Source: Comamonadaceae bacterium
Lineage (GTDB): Bacteria > Pseudomonadota > Gammaproteobacteria > Burkholderiales > Burkholderiaceae_C
Length of the DNA stretch: 19,364 bases
Direction: 5' to 3'
Assembly (NCBI GenBank): GCA_024642025.1
Contig: JAHEBY010000008.1
Location: forward strand, 1 to 19,364
Made by a program: the position numbers and the translations under genes. The notes beneath the pieces are model-generated. The model was not told where the DNA came from and made no database searches. It worked only from the letters and a program-made list of their open reading frames with translations. How positions within the stretch are numbered: position 1 is the first letter of the stretch; each line of letters starts with the position of its first letter. Positions 1 to 7,376 of this stretch are shown here, in pieces.

Positions 1-1060
1 CCTTGCTTCGCTCGGCAAGAGACTTCGGCAGCGATTGACCCTTAAACAGAATCGTGCCAGCCACCGGCGGCAACAGGCCCGTGATGATGCGCGCAAGCGT
101 CGATTTGCCCGAGCCGGACTCGCCCACAACAGCCACTGTCTCGCCTCTGCGAATATCCAGACTCACATCCTTCACAACCTTGAAGCTACCATAGGCAGCG
201 TCTATGTGGTCAACTTTGAGTACCACCTCATCCTTGACCGATGATTGAACCGCCCGCTCACTGGCCGCAGCGCCGCGCACGGCTACCAATTGTTTGGTGT
301 ACTCCTGTTTAGGCGCCTGCAATACCTGGTCTACTGTTCCCTCTTCGACCTCTTTGCCGTGCCGCAACACCTTGATACGGTCCGCAACCTGCGCCACAAC
401 CGCGAGATCGTGGGTGATGTACAGCGCCGCTGATCCATATTCGCGAATCAACGACTTGAGAAGGATGAGCACCTCGATCTGCGTCGTCACATCCAGCGCT
501 GTCGTGGGCTCGTCGAGCACCAGAATATCGGGGCGACAGGACATCGCCATCGCCGCCATTGCGCGCTGCAATTGACCGCCCGAGGCTTGGTGCGGATAAC
601 GCTCGCCAAAGGTCTCGTGGTCCGGCAGATCGAGCGATTTGAACAGCTGGCGGGCCCAAACCTCAGCCTCCTGTCGTGACATGATCCCGTGGATCGTTGG
701 TGCCTCGCAGACCTGATCCATGATGGTGTGAGCTGGGTTGAAAGCTGCTGACGCCGATTGCGCCACATAGGCGATGCGCTTGCCGCGTACATCGCGTCGG
801 CCGGCCGCGGTGAGCGCTCGAATATTGACGCCGTCAATCTCCACCGAGCCGCCTGCGATGTGGACGCCAGCGCGGGCATACGACATCGCGGAAAGGCCGA
901 TAGTGGACTTTCCGGCGCCGCTTTCACCAATAAGGCCGAGCACTTCACCGGCATGCAGGGTCACGTCGACGTTGTCGACAATAACATTCCCACCACGCAC
1001 GGCTTCCAGGCGCAGGCCCTTGATCTGCAGAATGATCTTGTTGTCTGTCTTGTCTGTCAT
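1..1060 (-). CDS. Dpp/Opp-type ABC transporter, fused double ATP-binding protein (3' end outside window)
   Basis: This is the energising subunit of a peptide/nickel-type ABC importer, acting on the cytoplasmic face of the membrane. The visible 353 residues contain one whole nucleotide-binding domain and the start of a second. The first has Walker A GESGAGKST at about 45-53, signature SGGQLQRA, Walker B ILVLDEP, and the H-loop THD. After a linker, a second Walker A, GESGSGKST, appears near the window edge. The protein is therefore a DppD-DppF fusion like GsiA or YejF, which usually run to about 540-620 residues. The ATG at 1058-1060 follows the upstream permease stop by 7 bases, and its Shine-Dalgarno GAGGA overlaps that TGA, so translation is probably coupled. 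The stop codon is beyond position 1. Family certain; transported substrate unknown. Confidence 0.93.
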   Translation of the reverse strand, partial: MTDKTDNKIILQIKGLRLEAVRGGNVIVDNVDVTLHAGEVLGLIGESGAGKSTIGLSAMSYARAGVHIAGGSVEIDGVNIRALTAAGRRDVRGKRIAYVAQSASAAFNPAHTIMDQVCEAPTIHGIMSRQEAEVWARQLFKSLDLPDHETFGERYPHQASGGQLQRAMAAMAMSCRPDILVLDEPTTALDVTTQIEVLILLKSLIREYGSAALYITHDLAVVAQVADRIKVLRHGKEVEEGTVDQVLQAPKQEYTKQLVAVRGAAASERAVQSSVKDEVVLKVDHIDAAYGSFKVVKDVSLDIRRGETVAVVGESGSGKSTLARIITGLLPPVAGTILFKGQSLPKSLAERSK

Positions 1061-1067
1061 AGCGTCC

Positions 1068-1901
1068 TCACATTTCTGCCTGCGCGCCCGACGGACGTGC
1101 CTCGACCGACAACAGCCAGTCGACAACCATGTTGACTCCGACCGTCAGGATCGTGATCGCGAGTGCCGGCCAGATTGGCGCCAGCATCCCAAAATTGATG
1201 GCCGCTGAGTTCTCGCGCACCATGCCACCCCAGTCGGCGAACGGTGGCTGAATGCCTAGCCCGAGGAATGACAGGGCAGCAATGAACAGGAAGTTGAAGC
1301 AAAAGCGAAGCCCAAACTCCGACAGCAGCGGCGCCGATGCATTGGGCAGAATCTCACGACGAATGATCCACCAGGTTCCTTCACCACGCAGGCGCGCAGC
1401 TTCGACGTATTCAAGCACCGTCAGGTTCATCCCCAACGCGCGCGAGAGCCGGAACACGCGCGTCGAATCGAGCACGGCGATTGTGACAATCAGCACTGGA
1501 ATGGACGAGCCGAACACGCCCAGAATGATCAACGCAAGAATCAGCAATGGGATCGACAGAATGACGTCGACGAGGCGCGAGATGATGGTATCGACCCAGC
1601 CGCCAAGCACGGCTGCGGCAAATCCCAGCGTGATGCCGATGAAGAAAGACAAGGCTGTGGTCGCCAAAGCCACACCAATTGTCATACGCGCGCCGTAAAT
1701 CAATCGTGTCAGCATGTCGCGGCCGATCTGGTCGGCGCCCAGTAGCATTTGCATGCTCGGCTCGTCCCAGGTGGATCCGACCGTTTGCGACTCGGAATAC
1801 GGCGCAAACGCCGGACCGAATATGGCAATTGCCAGGTTCATCACGATGATGGCCATGCCGATCCATGCGGTGACCGTGGGTTTGTGTCCCAGTATTCTCA
1901 T
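1068..1901 (-). CDS. ABC transporter permease, DppC/OppC family
   Basis: This is the second membrane subunit of the peptide-type importer, 277 residues, the usual DppC length. It has an N-terminal helix (about 13-33), the family segment LLGADQIGRDMLTRLIYGAR at 53-72, a BPD_transp_1 core with helices near 73-100, 115-145, 200-217 and 245-265, and an EAA loop starting EYVEAARLRG (164-173) and ending near ILPNASAP. This loop docks on the ATPase. The product pairs with the permease encoded just upstream. The ATG follows an AAGGAG at 1912-1917 with a 10-base spacer, and only 18 bases separate it from the upstream stop. The acidic C-terminal tail is unremarkable. No substrate can be read from a permease alone. 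Confidence 0.95.
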   Translation of the reverse strand: MRILGHKPTVTAWIGMAIIVMNLAIAIFGPAFAPYSESQTVGSTWDEPSMQMLLGADQIGRDMLTRLIYGARMTIGVALATTALSFFIGITLGFAAAVLGGWVDTIISRLVDVILSIPLLILALIILGVFGSSIPVLIVTIAVLDSTRVFRLSRALGMNLTVLEYVEAARLRGEGTWWIIRREILPNASAPLLSEFGLRFCFNFLFIAALSFLGLGIQPPFADWGGMVRENSAAINFGMLAPIWPALAITILTVGVNMVVDWLLSVEARPSGAQAEM

Positions 1902-1919
1902 TTTTTTTCTTCTCCTTCT

Positions 1920-2867
1920 TTAGCGCTTGTGACGCAACCGCGGATTGACCAGAATAATGGCCACATCCGCTAACGTATTGAGCACAACGAACACCATGGC
2001 AAACACCAGGCCACAGGCCTGAATCACTGGCACGTCGCGCTTGGACACTGCATCCACCATGAGCTGCCCAATGCCGGGATAGACGAACACCGCCTCCAGA
2101 ACCACAACGCCGACCACCAGGTAGGCCAGATTCAACGCGATGACGGTAATGATGGGGGCGGCTGCATTGGGTAGCGCATGGCGTGAGATCACTCTGGTGC
2201 GCTTGGCACCCTTCAGGAACGCCATTTCAATATATGGGCTAGACATCACCGACAACACCGAACTGCGTGTCATGCGCAGCATATGTGCGGCCACAAGCAT
2301 CGTCAGCGCTACCGCCGGCAACGTCGTGATGTAGATACGTTCGCCGAGCTCAATACCCGGATACACCGTTGCCAGCGACGGAAACCATCCGAGGTTGACC
2401 ACGAAAAAGATGATCATTAAATAAGCAATGAAGAATTCCGGCACCGAAATCGTGATCAACGTCAGAATGTTCGACGCCTTATCCACCAGTTTGCCTTCGT
2501 TGATCGCAGCCAAGATGCCCAACCCCACCGACATCGGTATCGCTATCAGGGCGGCATAACCCGCCAGGAACAGTGTGTTGTACAGGCGTGGCATCAACTC
2601 GTCGATGATGACACGCTGATTCGTCATGGAGACGCCGAGGTCTCCCCGCAAAGCACCCCACAACCAGTTGAAGTAACGCAGGTAGGCCGGTTGATCCAGC
2701 CCCAATTCGCGGCGAAATGCCGCGAGGGTCTCCGGCGTGGCACCTTGCCCGAGCACCGCAGATGCCACGTCGCCAGGCAATATCTGGGTGCAGATAAAAA
2801 TCAGAATCGAAACGGCGAACAGCGTCACCACCCCTTGCCCCATTCGATTCAGTATGAGTTTGAGCAT
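1920..2867 (-). CDS. ABC transporter permease, DppB/OppB family
   Basis: This is the first membrane subunit of the peptide-type importer, 315 residues, full length for DppB. Family landmarks are visible in order: an N-terminal membrane helix, PGDVASAVLGQGATPE (31-46), LGLDQPAYLRYFNWLWGALR (55-74), RGDLGVS (74-80), helices across 100-120 and 135-160, the EAA loop from PYIEMAFLKG (211-220) to RHALPN, and VYPGIGQLMVDAV (262-274). The ATG has GAAAGG at 2875-2880 with a 7-base spacer. The gene lies 194 bases downstream of the binding-protein gene, a gap filled by two hairpins. That arrangement usually gives more binding protein than permease, which is an inference here. Confidence 0.95.
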   Translation of the reverse strand: MLKLILNRMGQGVVTLFAVSILIFICTQILPGDVASAVLGQGATPETLAAFRRELGLDQPAYLRYFNWLWGALRGDLGVSMTNQRVIIDELMPRLYNTLFLAGYAALIAIPMSVGLGILAAINEGKLVDKASNILTLITISVPEFFIAYLMIIFFVVNLGWFPSLATVYPGIELGERIYITTLPAVALTMLVAAHMLRMTRSSVLSVMSSPYIEMAFLKGAKRTRVISRHALPNAAAPIITVIALNLAYLVVGVVVLEAVFVYPGIGQLMVDAVSKRDVPVIQACGLVFAMVFVVLNTLADVAIILVNPRLRHKR

Positions 2868-2963
2868 GTTGCGGCCTTTCTCAGAAACGTTTCATGTCGT
2901 GATTGCCAACTAGCAACCGCGACATCATATGCGGCGATCGTATAAACAGAAACAGAAATGGAA

Positions 2964-3001
2964 GCGCCATGTTTGTCTTGTTCCCAAAACAAACATGGCG
3001 C
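2964..3001 (-). other. Strong intercistronic stem-loop (13-bp perfect arms)
   Basis: Arms at 2964-2976 (GCGCCATGTTTGT) and 2989-3001 are perfect inverted repeats around a 12-base loop. In the minus-strand transcript the hairpin lies between the binding-protein stop and the permease start, followed by a pyrimidine-rich stretch but no clean run of U. It is more likely an mRNA-stabilising or attenuating structure than a full terminator, because the permease genes downstream have no other obvious promoter. Confidence 0.8.
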
Positions 3002-3017
3002 AAGCTAACTCACCGGT

Positions 3018-3048
3018 TCCACGCACCAGTCCGGAATCGGTGCGTGGA
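3018..3048 (-). other. Second intercistronic stem-loop (10-bp perfect arms)
   Basis: Arms at 3018-3027 (TCCACGCACC) and 3039-3048 (GGTGCGTGGA) pair perfectly around an 11-base loop. The structure starts 13 bases after the binding-protein stop codon and lies immediately upstream, in transcript order, of the 13-bp hairpin. No U-tract follows, so intrinsic termination is not supported. Protection of the binding-protein mRNA 3' end is the simpler reading. Confidence 0.75.
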
Positions 3049-3061
3049 CGTCATACCGAAG

Positions 3062-4633
3062 TCAGGCGAACCAGCCTTTTTCAGCAATCCGCTGGTCATT
3101 CAGGTCGTAACGTGCATGCGGCTCAAGGCCACGTAGCTTTGTTGTGCCCGCGTCCAGCGCATCGCCGATCGCGAAACACACCATACCTGCCTCTTCGGAC
3201 AACAGACGCTGGCACTCGGAGTACATCTCGAGGCGCTTTTTGTCGTCTAATTCCACGCGGGCATCAATGACCAGCTTGTCGAACTTGGGATTCGAGTATT
3301 TGGTGTCGTTCCAGGTCTGACCGGTTACAAAAGTCTGTGACAACTGAAGGTCAGCCGTCGGGCGATTGCCCCAGTAAACCGCACAGAAGGGGACCTTGGG
3401 CCAGACGTTATCCCAATAACCGTCGCCGGACACGCGCTTGACGTCCAGATTCGCCTTGGCTTTTTTCAGTGACTCCTGAAAGATCACTGCCGAATCGGTG
3501 GCACCCGTGAAAGCGCCTTCGGACACCTGCAACTCAAACGGGCCGCTGATGCCAGCTTTCTTGAAATGGAAAGCTGCCTTGTCTGGATCGTATGGTCGTG
3601 CTTTCTGGGTCTTGTCGTAATACTTGTTCAGCGGGCCAACGGTGTGATCATTGCCCACGGTGGCATAGCCCGAGAACACATTTTTAATAATGGTCTGGCG
3701 GTCAATGCCGTATTTCAGGCCCAACATGACATCGCGGTTCTTGTAAGGGTCAATGTCAGTATGGGCGACAAACGCGAACCGATTGCCCGCACCCTGCGAG
3801 CGCGCGATTTTGATCGCCTTGTTCTTCGACAACAGGTCCACCGTTTTCGCATTGACACGATTGATCGCATCGACCTGTCCCGTTACCAATGCCTGAGTGC
3901 GCACAGCGGCATCGCCGATATAGCGCAATTCGACAGAATCGAAGTTGCCACGGCCCGGCTTCCAGTAGTTGCCGGGCTTGCGCTTGGCCACGATGCGTAC
4001 GCCTGGGTTCCACTCAGACAAAGTGAAGGCACCAGTCCCATCAGCCTTGGAGAAATCGGTCGTATCTTTAGGCACGATGATCAGGTGGTAGTCCGACAAA
4101 ACAAACGGCAAGTCGGCGTTGCCGGCCTTGAGCGTGATCTGCACTTGGTTAGGTGACAGTGCCTTCATGTCGGAGATCGGCTCCAGAATACCTTTGGCTG
4201 GCGACTTGGTGTCGGCGCCGCGATGCAGGTTAATCGAATAGATGACGTCATCCGCGTCCAGCGTCTTGCCCGAGCCGAATGTGATGCCCTTGCGGATATT
4301 GAAGATCCATTCGGTGGCACCCGGCTTGGATTCCCAGCTTTCTGCCAATTCCGGAGTGGCATTGCCCTTGGTATCAATTTCGACGAGGCAGTTCCAGATC
4401 ATCAGGCTGTATGCAATTGGAATTGAGTCTGCGTAGGTTCGAGGATCCAGGCTGTCGGAGGCAGAGCCCCCCTCCATACCCAAACGCAGCACGCCGCCTT
4501 TTTTGGGCGCACCCTGCGCCATGGCGGGCGTGGAGCCCAAAGCGGCAGTTAGGCCAAGTGCGCTGGCACCAGCAATGAGTTGGCGGCGATCAACAATGAT
4601 TGCCGAATCGGTTGGGGTTTCTATCAATGCCAT
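3062..4633 (-). CDS. Dpp/Opp-type ABC transporter substrate-binding protein with Tat-like signal
   Basis: This is the periplasmic solute-binding protein (SBP_bac_5 family) of the importer, 523 residues, typical length. It has the family opening GGVLRLGMEG, then LDPRTYAD, LAESWESKPG, FNIRKGITF (here preceded by TEWI), a long peptide-binding-fold body and LDDKKRLEMYSECQRLL near the end. The N-terminus has twin arginines (DRRQLIAG, 15-22), a hydrophobic stretch and a cleavage site after TPAMA (39). This looks like a Tat signal, which is common for this family in Burkholderiales. I chose the ATG at 4631-4633 because GGAG (4641-4644) lies 7 bases upstream and the signal then starts at a normal distance. 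A longer reading from 4726 would add 31 residues with a poor ribosome site. The ligand may be a peptide, an opine or another small molecule; the sequence does not say. Confidence 0.92.
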   Translation of the reverse strand: MALIETPTDSAIIVDRRQLIAGASALGLTAALGSTPAMAQGAPKKGGVLRLGMEGGSASDSLDPRTYADSIPIAYSLMIWNCLVEIDTKGNATPELAESWESKPGATEWIFNIRKGITFGSGKTLDADDVIYSINLHRGADTKSPAKGILEPISDMKALSPNQVQITLKAGNADLPFVLSDYHLIIVPKDTTDFSKADGTGAFTLSEWNPGVRIVAKRKPGNYWKPGRGNFDSVELRYIGDAAVRTQALVTGQVDAINRVNAKTVDLLSKNKAIKIARSQGAGNRFAFVAHTDIDPYKNRDVMLGLKYGIDRQTIIKNVFSGYATVGNDHTVGPLNKYYDKTQKARPYDPDKAAFHFKKAGISGPFELQVSEGAFTGATDSAVIFQESLKKAKANLDVKRVSGDGYWDNVWPKVPFCAVYWGNRPTADLQLSQTFVTGQTWNDTKYSNPKFDKLVIDARVELDDKKRLEMYSECQRLLSEEAGMVCFAIGDALDAGTTKLRGLEPHARYDLNDQRIAEKGWFA

Positions 4634-4640
4634 TAAAAAT

Positions 4641-4644
4641 CTCC
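4641..4644 (-). promoter_or_regulatory. Ribosome binding site deciding the binding-protein start
   Basis: GGAG on the minus strand, 7 bases before the ATG at 4633. It favours this start over the upstream ATG at 4726, which has no purine-rich element at a suitable distance. Confidence 0.6.
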
Positions 4645-4856
4645 AGTCGTATTTCAAGTCAGTTTTTCGGACCGAGCGACTCGCCTGCGATTCAAACATC
4701 GCAATTGGTCGCCAGTTAAAATGCATAGCTGAATGCCACCGCCATACTAACCCATTAGCTTATAACGTTTACATACAGACTATCCCTTAGTTGATCTCAA
4801 CGCAGCTCATCTGACCCTTAATTTTCGCCAAAGTCCACAAATTCAGAGCGTCGAGT

Positions 4857-4873
4857 CGCTAAGCCGCTTAACG
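4857..4873. promoter_or_regulatory. Candidate operator, 17-bp near-perfect dyad
   Basis: CGCTAAGC, one central C, then GCTTAACG: an 8-bp inverted repeat with one mismatch. It lies near the middle of the divergent control region, a position suited to a dimeric regulator acting on both operons. No regulator gene is adjacent, so the binding protein is unknown. Confidence 0.35.
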
Positions 4874-5046
4874 AAGTCGCAAATGGAAATGTCTTTTACT
4901 TCCTTGACTGCCGTTACATCACGGGCGACCATAAATAGTGCATCTTTCGTTCGTCCAGTTCGCCGACATAGAATCGCAGAGAGATATAACTGCTTCTTTA
5001 CTGGGTCCTTTCAAATGGGTGTCAACATAGCCTTACATCTTTTAGC

Positions 5047-6045
5047 ATGTCGGTAAGCCATTTGAAACTTGCGAAGAGCATGTCATCGGCTCCCACGACA
5101 TCTACAAGGACGATTTCCGAGTCCCCTCCAGTTCTGCGCTTCAGCGATTCATTCGAAAATTCCCGATTTGAATGGCCGACATGGATCGTAATGGCCGTCA
5201 TCTACGGAGGTTGGCTAAGCATCATTTTCAACTTTCGAGCTTTACCGATCTGGTTCGGATATACGGTGCTGCTGTTGCTGGCTACATGGCATATGAGCCT
5301 CCAACACGAATTGCTGCATGGGCACCCCACCAAAAATCAGTGGTTAAACCGGCTCTTGGGTCTTTTTCCCATGTCAGTCTGGTATCCGTATGACATATAC
5401 CGAGACAGCCATATTGAACATCACCAGGACAAATTGCTAACCGTTCCAGGTCTTGACCCTGAAGGCAATTACCTGGATTCACTGGTATACACGGCCTTGC
5501 CGCGCATGCGGCGCGCGTTGCGGTGGGTTCTTCGCACAGTATGCGGCCGACTGTTGCTGGGCCCAGCGTTCACGATAGCGGCAGTTTGGTCGAACATCTA
5601 TTCGGGCCCACTAAGGCGGGACTTTCGCTACACACGCACTTGGGCAACCCATCTAACGTTGCTGTTCGGCATGCTGTGGTGGGTAGATGCGCAAGCTGGC
5701 ATATCTCCACTGTTCTACCTTTTCGCCATTGCCTATCCAGCATTGAGTTTGGCCATGCTCCGATCGTTTTATGAGCACCGTCCAGCGATTGAGCCTGCCC
5801 ACCGCATCGTTATTAATGAAGCCGCCCTGCCATGGCGCCTCCTCTATTTGAACAACAACTATCACGCAGTTCATCACGACTATCCGGCATTGGCCTGGTA
5901 CCGAATCCCGCGCGTTTACGTGGCCGACCGCGAAGGCTTCCTTCAGCGCAATGGCGGGTTCTATACACCTGGCTATGGCCATCTGTTCCGACGATACGCG
6001 CTCAAACCGATTGATTCACCGATTCACCCCGGTCTTCCGCAATGA
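5047..6045 (+). CDS. Membrane fatty-acid-desaturase-family di-iron enzyme
   Basis: This is an integral membrane oxygenase of the fatty acid desaturase superfamily (COG3239 type), 332 residues. The three histidine boxes that bind the two irons are complete: HELLHGH (87-93), HIEHH (122-126) and HAVHH (273-277, in NNNYHAVHHDYP). An additional conserved histidine sits in RSFYEHR (239-245). Hydrophobic segments lie near 45-62, 66-83, 166-182 and 200-240. The family both desaturates and hydroxylates acyl chains, carotenoids and small molecules, so the substrate cannot be named. The ATG at 5047 has no clear ribosome site; an alternative ATG at 5080 has purines too close to it. The first 40 residues are hydrophilic and look unconserved. 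Its stop overlaps the next gene by ATGA, so the two products are probably made together. Confidence 0.9.
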   Translation: MSVSHLKLAKSMSSAPTTSTRTISESPPVLRFSDSFENSRFEWPTWIVMAVIYGGWLSIIFNFRALPIWFGYTVLLLLATWHMSLQHELLHGHPTKNQWLNRLLGLFPMSVWYPYDIYRDSHIEHHQDKLLTVPGLDPEGNYLDSLVYTALPRMRRALRWVLRTVCGRLLLGPAFTIAAVWSNIYSGPLRRDFRYTRTWATHLTLLFGMLWWVDAQAGISPLFYLFAIAYPALSLAMLRSFYEHRPAIEPAHRIVINEAALPWRLLYLNNNYHAVHHDYPALAWYRIPRVYVADREGFLQRNGGFYTPGYGHLFRRYALKPIDSPIHPGLPQ

Positions 6046-6836
6046 TTGTCTCTTTGCCGATGTACACAAGTTCGCCGGCAAATGTTCAAAGTTTCTGGAG
6101 CCAATTGTCCAGGCATCTTCACGGCGCAGGACTTGGCGGCCTCCCCACCGAGGTGACATGGCCGACCGATTTGTCAGGGCACTGGCGCAATCCGGAATTG
6201 CTGCTGAGCCAAACCTGCGGCTACCCCCTGGTGACCGAGCTCCACAACGACGTTCGTGTCGTTGGCGCATTCAGATATGCAGCGACCGGGTGTGATGGCG
6301 TACGCTGTCGTAGCGCACTAGTAGTCCGCAATAGTGATCGGGCAATGCAGCTCAACGAGTTTCGTGGTCGCACCGTCGCATTTAACGGCACGGCCTCGCA
6401 GTCGGGCTACAACAGCCTTCGTGCGCTGGTCGCGCCTTTGGCTCAATCGGGAGTCTTTTTCTCGAACCGGATTGAAACGGGTAGCCACAGGCGGTCCCTG
6501 GAAATGGTGAGAGACGGCCTGGCCGATATTGCCTCCATTGACTGCGTCAGCCTCGCCGGATTCGTCCGTCACGCCCCTGATATCGTCAACGGCATCCGCG
6601 TTATGAGCTTTAGTGACCCATACCCGGGTTTACCGCTGATCACCAGCATAAAAACCAGTGATTCAGACCTTCTGGCACTTCGCTCTGCACTCTCATTAAC
6701 GATGCAAGACAAGGCATCCTATGCGAGCCGAAAGGCCTTGTTCATCAATGGATTCGAGCCCCTGGAAATAGACGATTACCGGGTCTGCCGTGATATGCAC
6801 ACACAGGCCATTTGTCTGAATTACCCCAGTCTTTAG
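6042..6836 (+). CDS. PhnD-like phosphate/phosphonate binding-fold protein without signal peptide
   Basis: This is a 264-residue protein resembling the PhnD/SsuA/transferrin-type periplasmic binding domain (PF12974). Supporting features are LLLSQTCGYPLVTEL (54-68), RSALVVRN, the RGRTVAFNGTASQSGYNSLR segment, and a later DIASIDCVSLAG stretch, the usual ligand-cleft order of this fold. It begins directly at MIVSLPMY with no hydrophobic leader or lipobox, so it should be cytoplasmic, unlike true transport PhnD. No PhnC or PhnE transporter genes are nearby. The ATG overlaps the desaturase stop (ATGA, 6042-6045), which is strong evidence for translational coupling. It may sense or deliver a ligand for the desaturase; that is inference. 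Its stop is only 18 bases from the convergent cdhB stop. Confidence 0.82.
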   Translation: MIVSLPMYTSSPANVQSFWSQLSRHLHGAGLGGLPTEVTWPTDLSGHWRNPELLLSQTCGYPLVTELHNDVRVVGAFRYAATGCDGVRCRSALVVRNSDRAMQLNEFRGRTVAFNGTASQSGYNSLRALVAPLAQSGVFFSNRIETGSHRRSLEMVRDGLADIASIDCVSLAGFVRHAPDIVNGIRVMSFSDPYPGLPLITSIKTSDSDLLALRSALSLTMQDKASYASRKALFINGFEPLEIDDYRVCRDMHTQAICLNYPSL

Positions 6837-6854
6837 CGCACTACAGAGCCAGTC

Positions 6855-7376
6855 TCAAAGCTGCGCCCAGCCAGACAGAGAATTGGGCAAGGCTATGCGT
6901 CTACCTGCATACTTTGGGCACGGCAAAGTGCCGTGCAGCATCATGTACCTCTGGATTTCTTCCATTACACGTGGTGCGAACGCGGTAGAGAATGCGCCCG
7001 TATCCGACCCGGTAACGTCTACATTGATCAACATTTGCTCGTTGGCGGCGAGCACAGAAAGCCCTTCACTGCGATACAGGGCATGGTAAATCTGTAGCCG
7101 CTTCGCATCATGCGCAAGCACCTGAGTACGGACTTCCACGGCAACGCCCTCCTTCACCTCCTTAACATAATTGATATGGGCTTCCATTGTGAAAAGCGAG
7201 TGGCCTGAAGCCGCACGGCCCGCTACATCCAGACCAATCTGATCCATGAACCCGTCAGTCGCATAGCTGAACAACAACATGTAAAAGGCATCGCGTAAAT
7301 GACCGTTGTAATCCACCCATTCTGACAACACGGTGCCACGCCACGTGGTCAGCAGACTTGGCAATTCGTCACTCAT
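6855..7376 (-). CDS. cdhB: Betainyl-CoA thioesterase (carnitine catabolism)
   Basis: This is a cytoplasmic hotdog-fold acyl-CoA thioesterase, 173 residues. It should hydrolyse betainyl-CoA to glycine betaine and CoA, the last step of carnitine conversion. The 4HBT-type signature VDYNGHL (21-27) includes the likely catalytic Asp22, followed by MEAHINYVKEVKEG, the usual strand after the central helix. Identification rests on this fold plus its place directly after L-carnitine dehydrogenase, as in the known Pseudomonas cdh genes. I start it at the ATG at 7374-7376, which overlaps the cdhA end by 8 bases (ATGAGTGA). The frame stays open further upstream, but that extra reading is simply inside cdhA. 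No independent ribosome site is visible, so it relies on coupling to cdhA. Confidence 0.87.
   Translation of the reverse strand: MSDELPSLLTTWRGTVLSEWVDYNGHLRDAFYMLLFSYATDGFMDQIGLDVAGRAASGHSLFTMEAHINYVKEVKEGVAVEVRTQVLAHDAKRLQIYHALYRSEGLSVLAANEQMLINVDVTGSDTGAFSTAFAPRVMEEIQRYMMLHGTLPCPKYAGRRIALPNSLSGWAQL

Larger units (their letters stand above)
4634..5046. other. Divergent intergenic region between ABC operon and desaturase operon
   Basis: This 413-bp non-coding stretch is more AT-rich than its flanks and must hold the promoters of both divergent operons. I see no convincing ORF in it. Minus-strand promoter guess: TTGAGA at 4795-4800 with TATGTA at 4770-4775, spacer 19, weak. For the plus strand, a TATAAC at 4985-4990 could be a -10, but no good -35 precedes it at 16-18 bases, and TTGACT at 4904-4909 lies too far from the ATAAAT at 4931. 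A 17-bp dyad at 4857-4873 may be an operator. Confidence 0.55.

Noticed and set aside
3566..4156. Plus-strand open frame of 196 codons
   Set aside because: It is antisense to the binding-protein gene; no motifs or ribosome site.
4758..4775. TTATAACGTTTACA-like palindrome as a LacI-type operator
   Set aside because: The symmetry is partial, with only a central ACGT and a few flanking matches, and no LacI-family gene is in the window.
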